NCBI GenBank assembly: GCA_910589485.1
Contig: CAJUSW010000011.1
Span: forward strand, 92,706 to 156,705
Source: an uncultured Duncaniella sp.
GTDB lineage: Bacteria > Bacteroidota > Bacteroidia > Bacteroidales > Muribaculaceae
Length of the DNA stretch: 64,000 nt
Direction: 5' to 3'
Positions 1 to 7,832 of this stretch are shown here, in pieces. Positions within the stretch are counted from its first letter, which is position 1; each line of letters starts with the position of its first letter. Under the pieces are notes generated by a model. It saw nothing but the letters and a program-made list of their open reading frames with translations. It made no database searches and had not been told where the DNA came from. The position numbers and the translations under genes are program-made.

Positions 1-61
1 GCATATCCTCGCTCGTGTTCGGAAGCGAGAGGCAATATTCACGGATTGATTCGATGTTCAT
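1..61 (-). CDS. MmcQ/YjbR family protein, N-terminal fragment
   Basis: Only the first 20 codons lie in the window; the gene runs off the left edge. The reading MNIESIREYCLSLPNTSEDM starts at the ATG complementary to 59-61 and matches the N-terminus typical of the MmcQ/YjbR family (small CyaY-like fold, often annotated DNA-binding, function poorly defined). It lies 21 bp downstream of the HxlR gene on the same strand and may be cotranscribed. Too short for certainty. Confidence 0.6.
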   Translation of the reverse strand, partial: MNIESIREYCLSLPNTSEDM

Positions 62-82
62 GTCTCCCAGGTTATAGATACG

Positions 83-472
83 TTATTTGATACTCTTGGA
101 GCAGGTGGAATTCCCGCCCGGATTTCCATATTTTTTCTCAAAGACATCGAAATGCTCCTCGCCCCATCGGAGCATGGCATCGATTATGGGGAGAAGTGAC
201 GCTCCGAGCGGGGTTATACGGTATTCCGATCGGGGTGGCAGTTCGGGGAAAATGGTCTTGACCACCAGGCCGTCCTCGGCCATCTCTTTGAGCTGAATGT
301 CGAGCACACGAGGCGTGGCCTCGGGCAGGCATTTGTGCAGTTCGCTCGGGCGATATCCGTTGCCGTCGCGCAGCTCGTCGAGCAGACATGATTTCCATTT
401 CGATTCTATGAGGCTCATGGTGAGTCGCAACGGACAATCCAGATCAACAGGTATTTTCTTTTCGTAAGCCAT
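83..472 (-). CDS. HxlR-family winged-helix transcriptional regulator
   Basis: 129 residues, the usual length for HxlR regulators. The N-terminus carries the family pattern: a Cys within DCPLRLTMSLIESKWKS (residue 13), then a winged helix with RPSELHKCLPEATPRVLDIQLKEM as recognition region and the wing segment around PPRSEYRITPLG. HxlR proteins bind DNA as dimers and many respond to electrophiles or redox stress through the N-terminal Cys. It is divergent from an NTF2-like/flavoprotein operon, and a palindrome sits between the two start codons, so autoregulation and control of the divergent operon are the simplest inference. A candidate -7 box (TACCTTTG on the minus strand) is at 492-499. Confidence 0.9.
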   Translation of the reverse strand: MAYEKKIPVDLDCPLRLTMSLIESKWKSCLLDELRDGNGYRPSELHKCLPEATPRVLDIQLKEMAEDGLVVKTIFPELPPRSEYRITPLGASLLPIIDAMLRWGEEHFDVFEKKYGNPGGNSTCSKSIK

Positions 473-521
473 TGTAACGGGTTATTTTATGCAAAGGTAG
501 GAAATATCTCAGAAAATCAGA

Positions 522-562
522 ATACCGAATAAATTTTCGGTATATGAATAATTTTTCGGTAC
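522..562. promoter_or_regulatory. Candidate HxlR operator: 8-bp palindrome plus third half-site
   Basis: ATACCGAA (522-529) and TTCGGTAT (536-543) form a perfect 8-bp inverted repeat with a 6-bp spacer. A third near-identical half-site, TTCGGTAC, lies at 555-562, in direct orientation 19 bp after the second. The cluster lies between the divergent HxlR gene and NTF2-like operon and abuts the -33 region of the rightward promoter. Binding by the adjacent regulator is inferred from position. Confidence 0.55.
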
Positions 563-593
563 TTGCGTATTTTGTCATACCATACTAATTTTG
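563..593 (+). promoter_or_regulatory. Bacteroidales-type promoter for the NTF2-like/flavoprotein operon
   Basis: TTGC at 563-566 (-33) and TAATTTTG at 586-593 (-7, TAnnTTTG) are separated by 19 bp. Transcription would begin near 600, which places the in-frame ATG at 563 inside the promoter and favours the ATG at 626 as the real start. Confidence 0.6.
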
Positions 594-625
594 CCTTCGT
601 AAAAATCATTAAAATCCCAGTAATT

Positions 626-1009
626 ATGAGAGACGAAATACGTGAATACGAGGCAGTGCAGGAAGCCGCCATGAAGTTTGTAAAAAGTGTGGCTGAGGGG
701 GACAGCTCCCATGCCCGCACCCTGTTTGTGGACAATGCCGTGCTGTTTGGCTATCTCAACGGTAAGCTCGAACAAGGCTCGATCGAGCAGTTCTATCACA
801 ATGTGGACACCGTGGGTGCCGGCGAGGAGTTCAAGGCCCGCGTGGATGTGCTGGCCGTTGAGGAGACGGTGGCAGTGGTGCGTGTGCTCGAGGAGGGCTG
901 GGGCGGCAGTATCGACTTCACCGACTTCCTCCTGATGCTGAAGATCGACGGTGAGTGGAAGTGTGTAGCCAAGGCTTACAATCAGAACTCCGATACCATC
1001 AAGAAATGA
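626..1009 (+). CDS. NTF2-like / putative lumazine-binding family protein
   Basis: 127 residues from ATG 626 (MRDEIREYEAVQ...). The pattern of an N-terminal helix, a central EQFYHNVDTVG segment and a C-terminal strand pair ending FTDFLLMLKIDGEWKCVAKAYN is typical of the NTF2-like Lumazine_bd_2 group, small cone-shaped folds that bind small ligands or act as isomerase-like enzymes. No signal peptide, so cytosolic. The stop overlaps the next start (ATGA at 1006-1009), implying translational coupling to a lipoprotein of the same fold. The longer reading from 563 is rejected because it begins in the promoter. Confidence 0.8.
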   Translation: MRDEIREYEAVQEAAMKFVKSVAEGDSSHARTLFVDNAVLFGYLNGKLEQGSIEQFYHNVDTVGAGEEFKARVDVLAVEETVAVVRVLEEGWGGSIDFTDFLLMLKIDGEWKCVAKAYNQNSDTIKK

Positions 1010-1494
1010 ACCGACTGCTGTACGCCGCACTGTTGTGTGCCGGAGCTGTCATCGCGACATCATCGTGCTCCAACCAGGCGCAATGTGATAAACCTGCCGA
1101 TAACAAATCAACCGAAATGACTATGACAACAGATATGACCGCTATTGCTCCTGAGGAACTTGAGGCAATACGCAAACCACTCGATATGTATGTAAAGGCC
1201 GCTGTGGAGGGTGACAGCAATATAGCGCGCCAGGCATTTGCCGAGGGAGCTACAATGTCCCATGCCGAGAACGACTCGCTGTACTGCCTGCCCATCCAGG
1301 CCCTGTATGATTACTACGATGCGACCGGCAAGCATCCCGCATCCTATGAGATAGCCGATGTGAGCGTGGGTGGAGATGTGGCAATGGTGAGGATAGATTC
1401 CAAATTTGGTGATGTCTCATTCTGCGACATGTTCAATCTCGTGAAGGCCGGTGGCGAGTGGAAAATCGTAAGCAAGATTTTCAGCGTGAAGTAA
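1006..1494 (+). CDS. Lipoprotein with NTF2/lumazine-binding-like domain
   Basis: 162 residues from ATG 1006: MNRLLYAALLCAGAVIATSSC is a lipoprotein signal with a lipobox ending at Cys21. A Thr/Met-rich linker leads into a domain related to the preceding protein: both contain AxEGDSxxAR near the start of the fold and end in a DF/CD-x-F-x-L-x-K-x-x-GEWK strand. The pair appears to be a cytosolic and an envelope paralogue made from one coupled transcript. Ligand unknown. Confidence 0.75.
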   Translation: MNRLLYAALLCAGAVIATSSCSNQAQCDKPADNKSTEMTMTTDMTAIAPEELEAIRKPLDMYVKAAVEGDSNIARQAFAEGATMSHAENDSLYCLPIQALYDYYDATGKHPASYEIADVSVGGDVAMVRIDSKFGDVSFCDMFNLVKAGGEWKIVSKIFSVK

Positions 1495-1543
1495 ACCGCG
1501 CCCGCCGGTAAAGCGTTACAAATCCAACTAACTCAACAACAGA

Positions 1544-2170
1544 ATGAAAGTACTTGTAATCAACGGAAGCCCACACAGGCACGGTTGCACTGACCGCGCC
1601 CTGCAGGAAGTGGAGCGCACACTGGCCGATCTCGGTATAGAGACCGAGCGGATCGAGGCCGGCAATAAGGATATACGTGGCTGTATAGGCTGTAATTTCT
1701 GCCGTGAGCATGGACGGTGCGTATTCAACGATATTGTAAACGAGTGTGCACCCAAGTTTGCCGAGGCCGACGGCGTGGTGATAGGTTCGCCTGTGTACTA
1801 TGCGGGAGCCAACGGTCAGTTGCTTGCCATGCTCGACAGGCTGTTCTACAGCACCTCGACCACTGTGGCCAAGACCATGAAGGTAGGAGCGGCCGTGTTG
1901 TCGTCGCGCCGTGCAGGATCCACTTCGGCTTTTGATGAGATCAACAAGTATTTCACCATAAGCGCGATGCCCATAGTGTCGAGCACCTATTGGAACGAGG
2001 TGCATGGATTCACAGCCGAGGATGTGGAAAAGGATCTTGAGGGCCTGCAGACCATGCGTAACCTGGCCCGCAACATGGCTTTTATGATAAAGGCTTTCGC
2101 AATGGCCAAGGCCGACGGTGGATTCCCACAGCAGGAACGGGCATCGTTCACCAGTTTCCACACCGAGTAG
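1544..2170 (+). CDS. Flavodoxin-fold NAD(P)H-dependent FMN oxidoreductase
   Basis: 208 residues. The N-terminus VLVINGSPHRHGCTDRAL is the FMN-phosphate loop of the flavodoxin_2/FMN-reductase family; GSPVYYAGANGQLLAMLDRLFY (about 80-102) is the second flavin loop. Between them is a Cys cluster, GCIGCNFCREHGRC (residues 46-59), as in iron-sulfur flavoproteins of the same fold, so a metal or FeS site is possible. Third gene of the HxlR-flanked operon (49 bp after the lipoprotein). With an HxlR regulator this suggests a quinone, nitro-compound or electrophile reductase; substrate not deducible. Confidence 0.85.
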   Translation: MKVLVINGSPHRHGCTDRALQEVERTLADLGIETERIEAGNKDIRGCIGCNFCREHGRCVFNDIVNECAPKFAEADGVVIGSPVYYAGANGQLLAMLDRLFYSTSTTVAKTMKVGAAVLSSRRAGSTSAFDEINKYFTISAMPIVSSTYWNEVHGFTAEDVEKDLEGLQTMRNLARNMAFMIKAFAMAKADGGFPQQERASFTSFHTE

Positions 2171-2202
2171 CCTCCCCTTGCCATAACAAGGCCGACGAAA
2201 AT

Positions 2203-2248
2203 ATTGCTCCCGCAATCTCCGGTATTTACCGGAAACTGCGGGGGCAAT
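2203..2248. terminator. Hairpin terminator between convergent genes
   Basis: ATTGCTCCCGCA (2203-2214) pairs with TGCGGGGGCAAT (2237-2248, one wobble), with an inner TCCGGTA/TACCGGA stem (2218-2224 / 2227-2233). It lies between the stops of the flavoprotein gene (+) and the DUF3943 gene (-), so it probably works in both directions. Confidence 0.65.
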
Positions 2249-2263
2249 CCTTATTCACGTTTC

Positions 2264-3202
2264 TCAGAATGTTATCTTGAGGGAGAATCCCTTGTAGGAA
2301 CCGGTGACAAACGGGGTGAGCGAACCCTCCACCGAGGGGGACTCGGGTTGCTCGTCATAGGCCATATCGGTCTGTGAGGGATCGCTCCAGCCATTGCCGG
2401 CACACTTGGTGTTGCGTCCGCGGAACAGGTCGATCACCTCGTTGATGGGGTCAACGAGGAATACGGCCACGTTGCCGAGGAATTTAGACCCGAACAGATG
2501 ATAGTCGTTGGCCACGATACTGCGCTTGGCCTTGTAGAAAGCCTCGCCTATGGCACTGCCCACGAGCGGAGTGATGAAGATGTCCTGAATGGACGGACGC
2601 TCCATGAACGCCTCGATACCGAACTCCCAGCCGATGGTGGACACACATGCGCTGTAGAGCATCGAACGCCAGAAGTTGAATCCGCATGAGCGGGCCGACA
2701 TGAAGTAGACGGCTCCGGCGTAGGGGTGAAGCACGAAGTTGAATATGGGGTTGTCGTGATCCCATTCAGGTCCAAGCTTGAACACGTTGCGGTACCAACG
2801 CTTGAACATAGGCGTGCCGGTGATCTCGGCGCGGTTCCATGAGGTGGCATCGGCCGGGAGGCATTGGAGTACAAGCAGGGTTCCGACGTATGCGCCACTC
2901 AGCACGGCAGTGTTGGTCCACATGCGTTTCCAGTCAGGAACATTGAGCTTGGTGGAATACGGGTGGCAGTATATCGACCTGTGGTCGGCTACCTCGGGGA
3001 TATTTGGTATAGCCATGGCCAGCAGGCTGTCGGGCGCAAAGGTCTCGGTGGGCTCCACGAGAGGTTGTACGGTCTCGATAAGAGCGACGGTGGTGTCGGC
3101 TGTGACGGTATCGGCCGTGATCGAGTCGACAGCTATCTCCTGAGCCTTCGCCGTGGCGAAGGTGAATAGAGAGACGATCAGGATGTTTAGTAGTCTTCTC
3201 AT
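2264..3202 (-). CDS. DUF3943 domain-containing exported protein
   Basis: 312 residues with a signal peptide (MRRLLNILIVSLFTFATAKAQ). After a low-complexity segment the DUF3943 core begins near WNRAEITGTPMFKRWYRNV and includes DHDNPIFNFVLHPYAGAVYFMSARSCG, the STIGWEFGIEAFMERPSIQDIFITPLVGSAIGE stretch, and FLVDPINEVIDLFRG. The alternating aromatic pattern fits an outer-membrane or periplasmic barrel-associated protein; function unknown. Stands alone between a terminator and the terminator of the protease operon. Confidence 0.75.
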   Translation of the reverse strand: MRRLLNILIVSLFTFATAKAQEIAVDSITADTVTADTTVALIETVQPLVEPTETFAPDSLLAMAIPNIPEVADHRSIYCHPYSTKLNVPDWKRMWTNTAVLSGAYVGTLLVLQCLPADATSWNRAEITGTPMFKRWYRNVFKLGPEWDHDNPIFNFVLHPYAGAVYFMSARSCGFNFWRSMLYSACVSTIGWEFGIEAFMERPSIQDIFITPLVGSAIGEAFYKAKRSIVANDYHLFGSKFLGNVAVFLVDPINEVIDLFRGRNTKCAGNGWSDPSQTDMAYDEQPESPSVEGSLTPFVTGSYKGFSLKITF

Positions 3203-3311
3203 AAATTAATAATTAAAACAGCTTGTGAGTAACAAAAACAGCTTTCAAGTTTTCAATTAAAACCAATGAGAAGCACGGTGGGTTCAGTTTCCCTACCCCC
3301 GTTAACATGTA

Positions 3312-3376
3312 GCCCCCACCCTCGGAAATATTCCGGGAATGGGGGCAAAAATGCCTCTCAGATAGCTGAGAGGCAT
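3312..3376 (-). terminator. Double hairpin terminator of the TonB/protease operon
   Basis: Reading leftward, the first hairpin is ATGCCTCTCAG / CTGAGAGGCAT (3351-3376), followed by a run of five T. A second hairpin, GCCCCCA / TGGGGGC with inner CGGAA/TTCCG, follows at 3312-3346. Placed 32 bp after the last gene of the operon. Confidence 0.7.
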
Positions 3377-3408
3377 GTATTGAAATTGTTGTTAATTATG
3401 CTCGGATG

Positions 3409-5619
3409 TCACTTGAGGCGGTTGACGGTCTGCCTCAGTTCGGCTGCCACAGCCGGCGATGTGGCGGGATCAACGGCCAGTTTCCGGCAGAAATCCACTA
3501 TCTCGCTCTTGCGGTGGGAGAGCGTGAACCATCCCAGGGCCTCGGCCATATTCACCCTCACGGTATCGGAGTTGGCGGTGTCGGCAAGGACAGCAAGGTA
3601 GCTGTCGAGGTTGTAGTGATAGGGATTGTTGCGCACTATGCGTATGGCCGATATCCTCCGGGCATCGTCGAGCGAACTGTCGATGATGCGTTTATGATAG
3701 CTCGAAGCGAAATCGTGGGCATGGTCTATTATCTTCATCACGGTCTCCTTCTCCTCATCGGCCTTGTAGCGGCCGGCGGTGGCATAATGCCTGTCGACGC
3801 ACTTCTCAACCTCCTCATGTGGGAATAATGAGAGCGAGTTCTGGAGAAGATAGTTGACACGCTGGCGCTCGCTTCCACCTATATAAGCGTCAACCACGGC
3901 AGGCAGGAGCGACACGTCGCCTATGTCGCCGGCCATGTCGGCGCTCATGCGGGCTATACGCTCATAGGGATCATTGACTCCCAGGCGCACGGCCTCCTTG
4001 AAATCATCGTTGCAGTAACCCGACAGCAGTTTGAGAGCTTCCATGCGGGTGGTGTTGAAGAGGGAGGAGCGGAACACCTCGAGCAAGCGGGGCGACATCT
4101 CGGCCTCGTTGCCTATGGCCGATAGCATGCGCAGGGCTATGGACTGAACGTCGGCGTGAGGCGATGATAGCAACGCCTCCCAATAATCCCTATCCCCCTT
4201 GCGCACGGTCATGTCGGCACTCAAGGTATTAGGCTCGAGCGGGGCAAACCGCATGGTGGGATCACCCATCATGTGCCCCTCGAGGGTGGCCACGAGACGG
4301 TTGTACTGGCCGGCACGCACGCCGTGGGAGAGGAGTCCGATCATCTCGATGGTCCAGCGGTCCTGGAGCACGTTGCGTGTGTTGCCCTGGGTCACGATTG
4401 TGGCGCCGGGATTGAACAGATATTCGCCGGCTATGTAGTCATCCTCATGGAACGAGCCGTTATAGCAGGCATCAAACATCACCATCCTCGGCATTGTGAC
4501 CCTGTGGTGGAACTCATCGGCCTGAATATCCTTGGAGGCGTAGCCAAGAGAGTCCTTGGCATGAAACTCGGGATTGTGCAGATCCTTGAAAAAGTCGGGC
4601 GTGAGGGCATATTTCTTGGCAAACGCCGCCACTACCTCGGCCTCATCGTTGCCCTTGCGCACCTCGCGCTCGATGCGTGAGTATATGCCGGCCTTGATCT
4701 GGAACAAGCGGTCGTCATAGTTGGTGGTCTCACCGTAGCCGTTGATGTACTGGGTGGTGGGCGCGCCATGTTCGTGGAACATGAACAGGTCGATGCCCGG
4801 ACGCTCCAGTTCGGTGAATATGCGCTCCTTCATCGGCTCCATCATGCGGAAATTCCAGTGCTTGAATCCTGACGAGGTCTTGAATGAGCCGGGGAAATGC
4901 TCGCGGTAGGCCTTCTCCTCATCCATCCATGCCATGAGGCAATCGGAATTGTAGCCGTGGCCGTTGAATGACACGACGCGGTCCACCTTATCCTCCTTCA
5001 TCTCGGCCTTGGCGCGGGCCGCTTTGTCGAGAAACATCGAGATCCCCTCATACTTGTCACCGCCCCTGAGCTGGGGATACCTTATGCGTGCCGAGTAAAA
5101 GGTTGGGTCGAGCTTCTGGGGGCAATCCTCGGTGAGTTCATAGTAGAACAGATGTCCGTTGGTGCTGTCCTGCTTCAGATACCTGAACTCCAGGTCAAGG
5201 CAGTCATAGAAACGGTCGGAGGGGACTGAGGAGTCGATGAATGAATACTTCTCCTCATCCATCTTGAACGCCGTGGTCATGTGCTGACCGTTGCGCACCA
5301 TCGCCACCGGCACATCGCCCACAAGCACTATCCCCTCGAGATTGGGATCGGAGGCATACAGCTCCTTGATGGCCTCGCGCACCTGGGTGGGGGAGGTCCA
5401 GTCGTCGTGCACTATATAAGTAGCCAGTCCGTCGGCCTCGACGGCATCGCGGTAGCGGAGCATGGCGGGACGGGTGGCATCGTAAGTGGCCCGGTCGGTG
5501 ACGATGGCAAACGATGTGGGACACCCCTTGGCCACCGGTTTCTCGGTGACAACCCCGGCCCATGCCGATGTTGCCGTTCCGGCGGCTAATATGATTGATA
5601 ATATCGCTTTCTGTTTCAT
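3409..5619 (-). CDS. C25 (gingipain-like) cysteine protease with HEAT-like C-terminus, copy 2
   Basis: 736 residues. Signal peptide MKQKAILSIILAAGTATSAWA. Residues about 30-450 resemble clan CD peptidases of the C25 type: catalytic His284 in FMFHEHG and Cys385 in MFDACYNG, with the GIVLVGDVPVAMVR and SSVPSDRFYDCLD segments that precede them in C25 domains. From about 480 the sequence becomes helical repeats (LSSPHADVQSIALRML..., ARMSADMAGDIGDVSLLPAVVDAY) of HEAT type. No T9SS C-terminal sorting domain is seen, so a periplasmic location is likely. Last gene of the operon, 7 bp after its paralogue. Substrate unknown. Confidence 0.8.
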   Translation of the reverse strand: MKQKAILSIILAAGTATSAWAGVVTEKPVAKGCPTSFAIVTDRATYDATRPAMLRYRDAVEADGLATYIVHDDWTSPTQVREAIKELYASDPNLEGIVLVGDVPVAMVRNGQHMTTAFKMDEEKYSFIDSSVPSDRFYDCLDLEFRYLKQDSTNGHLFYYELTEDCPQKLDPTFYSARIRYPQLRGGDKYEGISMFLDKAARAKAEMKEDKVDRVVSFNGHGYNSDCLMAWMDEEKAYREHFPGSFKTSSGFKHWNFRMMEPMKERIFTELERPGIDLFMFHEHGAPTTQYINGYGETTNYDDRLFQIKAGIYSRIEREVRKGNDEAEVVAAFAKKYALTPDFFKDLHNPEFHAKDSLGYASKDIQADEFHHRVTMPRMVMFDACYNGSFHEDDYIAGEYLFNPGATIVTQGNTRNVLQDRWTIEMIGLLSHGVRAGQYNRLVATLEGHMMGDPTMRFAPLEPNTLSADMTVRKGDRDYWEALLSSPHADVQSIALRMLSAIGNEAEMSPRLLEVFRSSLFNTTRMEALKLLSGYCNDDFKEAVRLGVNDPYERIARMSADMAGDIGDVSLLPAVVDAYIGGSERQRVNYLLQNSLSLFPHEEVEKCVDRHYATAGRYKADEEKETVMKIIDHAHDFASSYHKRIIDSSLDDARRISAIRIVRNNPYHYNLDSYLAVLADTANSDTVRVNMAEALGWFTLSHRKSEIVDFCRKLAVDPATSPAVAAELRQTVNRLK

Positions 5620-5626
5620 TGGAAAA

Positions 5627-7807
5627 TCACTGTTTTAGCCTGTTGATGGTGCGGAGAGCCTGATTGCGGAGAGCCTTGGACTTGGTGGTGCGGCGCAGGC
5701 GGTCACAAGCCGTGAGAATCTCGTCACGGCGGTAGGATTGGTTGTACCACGCGAGGGCATCGAGCAGAATTAGTTTCAACGACTCCTCCTCGGCGGGGTT
5801 GTCGAGGATGGCGAGGTAATCGGAGAGGGATGCGTGGATATTGTTGTTGCGGAGCGATTTTATGTAGAGCTTTCTCCACTTGCTCTCGGCTCCGTCGCCG
5901 AGTATCCCTTCGTTGGCTGTGGTCTGCCGGCCGAAAGCCTTGCGGAGCTTGTCGGTGCGGGCACATTTCCGCTCTCCGAGAGCCTTGTCGACAGCTTCGG
6001 GGCTGAATGCCTGAAGATTGTTCTCGATCTGAAACACCACGCGCTCGGCCTGAGTGTCGTCGAAATATGCGGCCACGAGATCGGCCACATATTCATCGCG
6101 ACCCACACGGCCCATGCGCGACACGGTGGTGCGGCGTATGAACTCGTTGGCATCGGCGAGCGCCGTGGGCAAGAGGTCGCGGTAATTGTCATCGTTGAGC
6201 TTCTCGAGCAGACTCAGGGCGGTGTATCGCTCCATGGCTACAGGCGAGTTGCGGAATGTGTCGGCATAGAGCTGAGAAAGGCCGTCGGCCCCATAGCGCC
6301 ACAGGCGGTGCATGGCAAGGTTGCGCAGGTCGGCATAGGGGGAATCGAGCAGGGCGCGCATGTCGGCCTCGTTATACTTGGCCCGGCATATCTCGGAAGC
6401 GTCGACCCTATTGGCCGATGGAGTGAAGCGGTGGGTGGGATCACCCAGGATATGGCTCTCGAGGATATTGGTCTCCTGAGCCCACTGGCCCACACGCGCT
6501 CCGAGCCACAGCAGGCCGAGCATCTCGTTGGCCTGCTTGTCCTGGAGCACATTCACGCTGTTGGCAAATGTGGCCACGGTCTTGCCGTCGGCAAAGATGT
6601 AGCGTGATGCTATGCAGTCCTCCTCGCGGAAATCACCGTTGTAGCAAGCATCGAATATCACCATTCGGCTGTTGGGCTTGAAGGCGGTGATGTCGGGGAG
6701 CAGGATTCCGCGGTCGGCATCGGTGATGGAGTCTGCCTTGATCACAGCCGGGTCGGCATAGTCGGCCCACCAGGCCGAGTCGAGCCCCATCCCGCGGTTC
6801 TTGGCCTCAAGATCGGCAAGTTTCTCAGGATTATCGGCCACACGGCGTGCGCGGTTGCGGAGCATCTCGCGGTAGAGTGCCACATGATCATCAAGATCGT
6901 CGCTTGCGGGGATGGATGAGATATACTGGCGGTCGGGCACACCGTGCTCGTGGAATATGGTGAGGTCAAGATCCTCGCGCACCAGTTGGTTGATGATATC
7001 ATCCTTGGGATAGGGTGCGAAACTGTAGCGGGTGAATCGCGCCCTGCCCGGCGAGGCGGGAGAGTCGAATGTGCCCGGCATCTGCTCGCGTATGGTGGCC
7101 GCTTCCGAGGTCCAGGCGTTGAGGGAATTGGAGTATGATCCCTCGCCGGTGTGGGAATAGAACTGGTCGAGCCTGTTGTCGGCACGGTGCTCGGCTATAG
7201 CCTTGTTGAAGAAACGGTCGATCTGCTCGGCGGGAGTGCCTACCGCCTCGGTGCCGGGACCTGTCACGGGCTTCACGCGGGCCGAATAGATGTCACATTT
7301 GATCTGGGACGGCGAGTCGGCGGCGAGATCGTAGTAGAAGAAACCCGTGTGGGTGGAATCGGGCCTGATGTAATCGAATTTCAGATGAAAATCATCATAA
7401 AAACGGTCGGATGGCACTGATGATTCCCACCAGTCGGTGGTCTCGTCCATCTTGAAGGCCGATGTGAGGTGCTGGGCCTTGCGTATCATGGCCACGGGGA
7501 TCTCGCCTACCAGCATCACTCCCTCGAGCGAGTGTTTGCGGTGCAGATCCTTGATCACTTTCTTCACCTGCTCGGGCGATTTCCAGCGGGAATGGACTAT
7601 GAATGTGGGCAGATCCTCGGAGCCGAGCTGATCGGCGAATGCTTTCATGCTGCCCGAACATGACTCCCATGTGGGGGTGTCGGTTATGACGGCAAATGAT
7701 GTCTTGGTGATTTTGGCGTCAGGCCTGATGACAGTCTGCGCCCCCAACATAGCGGGGCAGAGTGTCACCAGGACTGCGGCGCCAATCAATGATGACTTGA
7801 TGTGCAT
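5627..7807 (-). CDS. C25 (gingipain-like) cysteine protease with HEAT-like C-terminus, copy 1
   Basis: 726 residues, signal peptide MHIKSSLIGAAVLVTLCPAMLGAQ. Architecture is the same as the downstream copy: C25-like domain with His288 in TIFHEHG and Cys388 in IFDACYNG, then HEAT-like repeats from about residue 480. The two copies share VPSDRFYD, EHxADN/EMKED-type helices and the pattern around the active site but diverge strongly elsewhere, so this is an old tandem duplication with both active sites kept. It follows the DUF6850 barrel gene by 25 bp. Confidence 0.8.
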   Translation of the reverse strand: MHIKSSLIGAAVLVTLCPAMLGAQTVIRPDAKITKTSFAVITDTPTWESCSGSMKAFADQLGSEDLPTFIVHSRWKSPEQVKKVIKDLHRKHSLEGVMLVGEIPVAMIRKAQHLTSAFKMDETTDWWESSVPSDRFYDDFHLKFDYIRPDSTHTGFFYYDLAADSPSQIKCDIYSARVKPVTGPGTEAVGTPAEQIDRFFNKAIAEHRADNRLDQFYSHTGEGSYSNSLNAWTSEAATIREQMPGTFDSPASPGRARFTRYSFAPYPKDDIINQLVREDLDLTIFHEHGVPDRQYISSIPASDDLDDHVALYREMLRNRARRVADNPEKLADLEAKNRGMGLDSAWWADYADPAVIKADSITDADRGILLPDITAFKPNSRMVIFDACYNGDFREEDCIASRYIFADGKTVATFANSVNVLQDKQANEMLGLLWLGARVGQWAQETNILESHILGDPTHRFTPSANRVDASEICRAKYNEADMRALLDSPYADLRNLAMHRLWRYGADGLSQLYADTFRNSPVAMERYTALSLLEKLNDDNYRDLLPTALADANEFIRRTTVSRMGRVGRDEYVADLVAAYFDDTQAERVVFQIENNLQAFSPEAVDKALGERKCARTDKLRKAFGRQTTANEGILGDGAESKWRKLYIKSLRNNNIHASLSDYLAILDNPAEEESLKLILLDALAWYNQSYRRDEILTACDRLRRTTKSKALRNQALRTINRLKQ

Positions 7808-7832
7808 TATGATTGGTCAGTTTAGAGTATGT

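Noticed and set aside
563..625. N-terminal extension of the first NTF2-like protein
   Set aside because: The extra ATG lies inside the -33/-7 promoter, and the added residues are hydrophobic without a signal-peptide pattern.
575..1030. Minus-strand frame antisense to the NTF2-like gene
   Set aside because: His/Leu-rich shadow of a clear gene on the other strand. Many long antisense frames here (for example 7872-9104, 11635-12507, 15818-16816, 27309-28271, 51385-52254) arise from the GC-rich codon use.
3409..7807. Type IX secretion cargo
   Set aside because: C25 proteases often carry a T9SS C-terminal domain, but here the C-termini are helical repeats and no T9SS gene is in the window.
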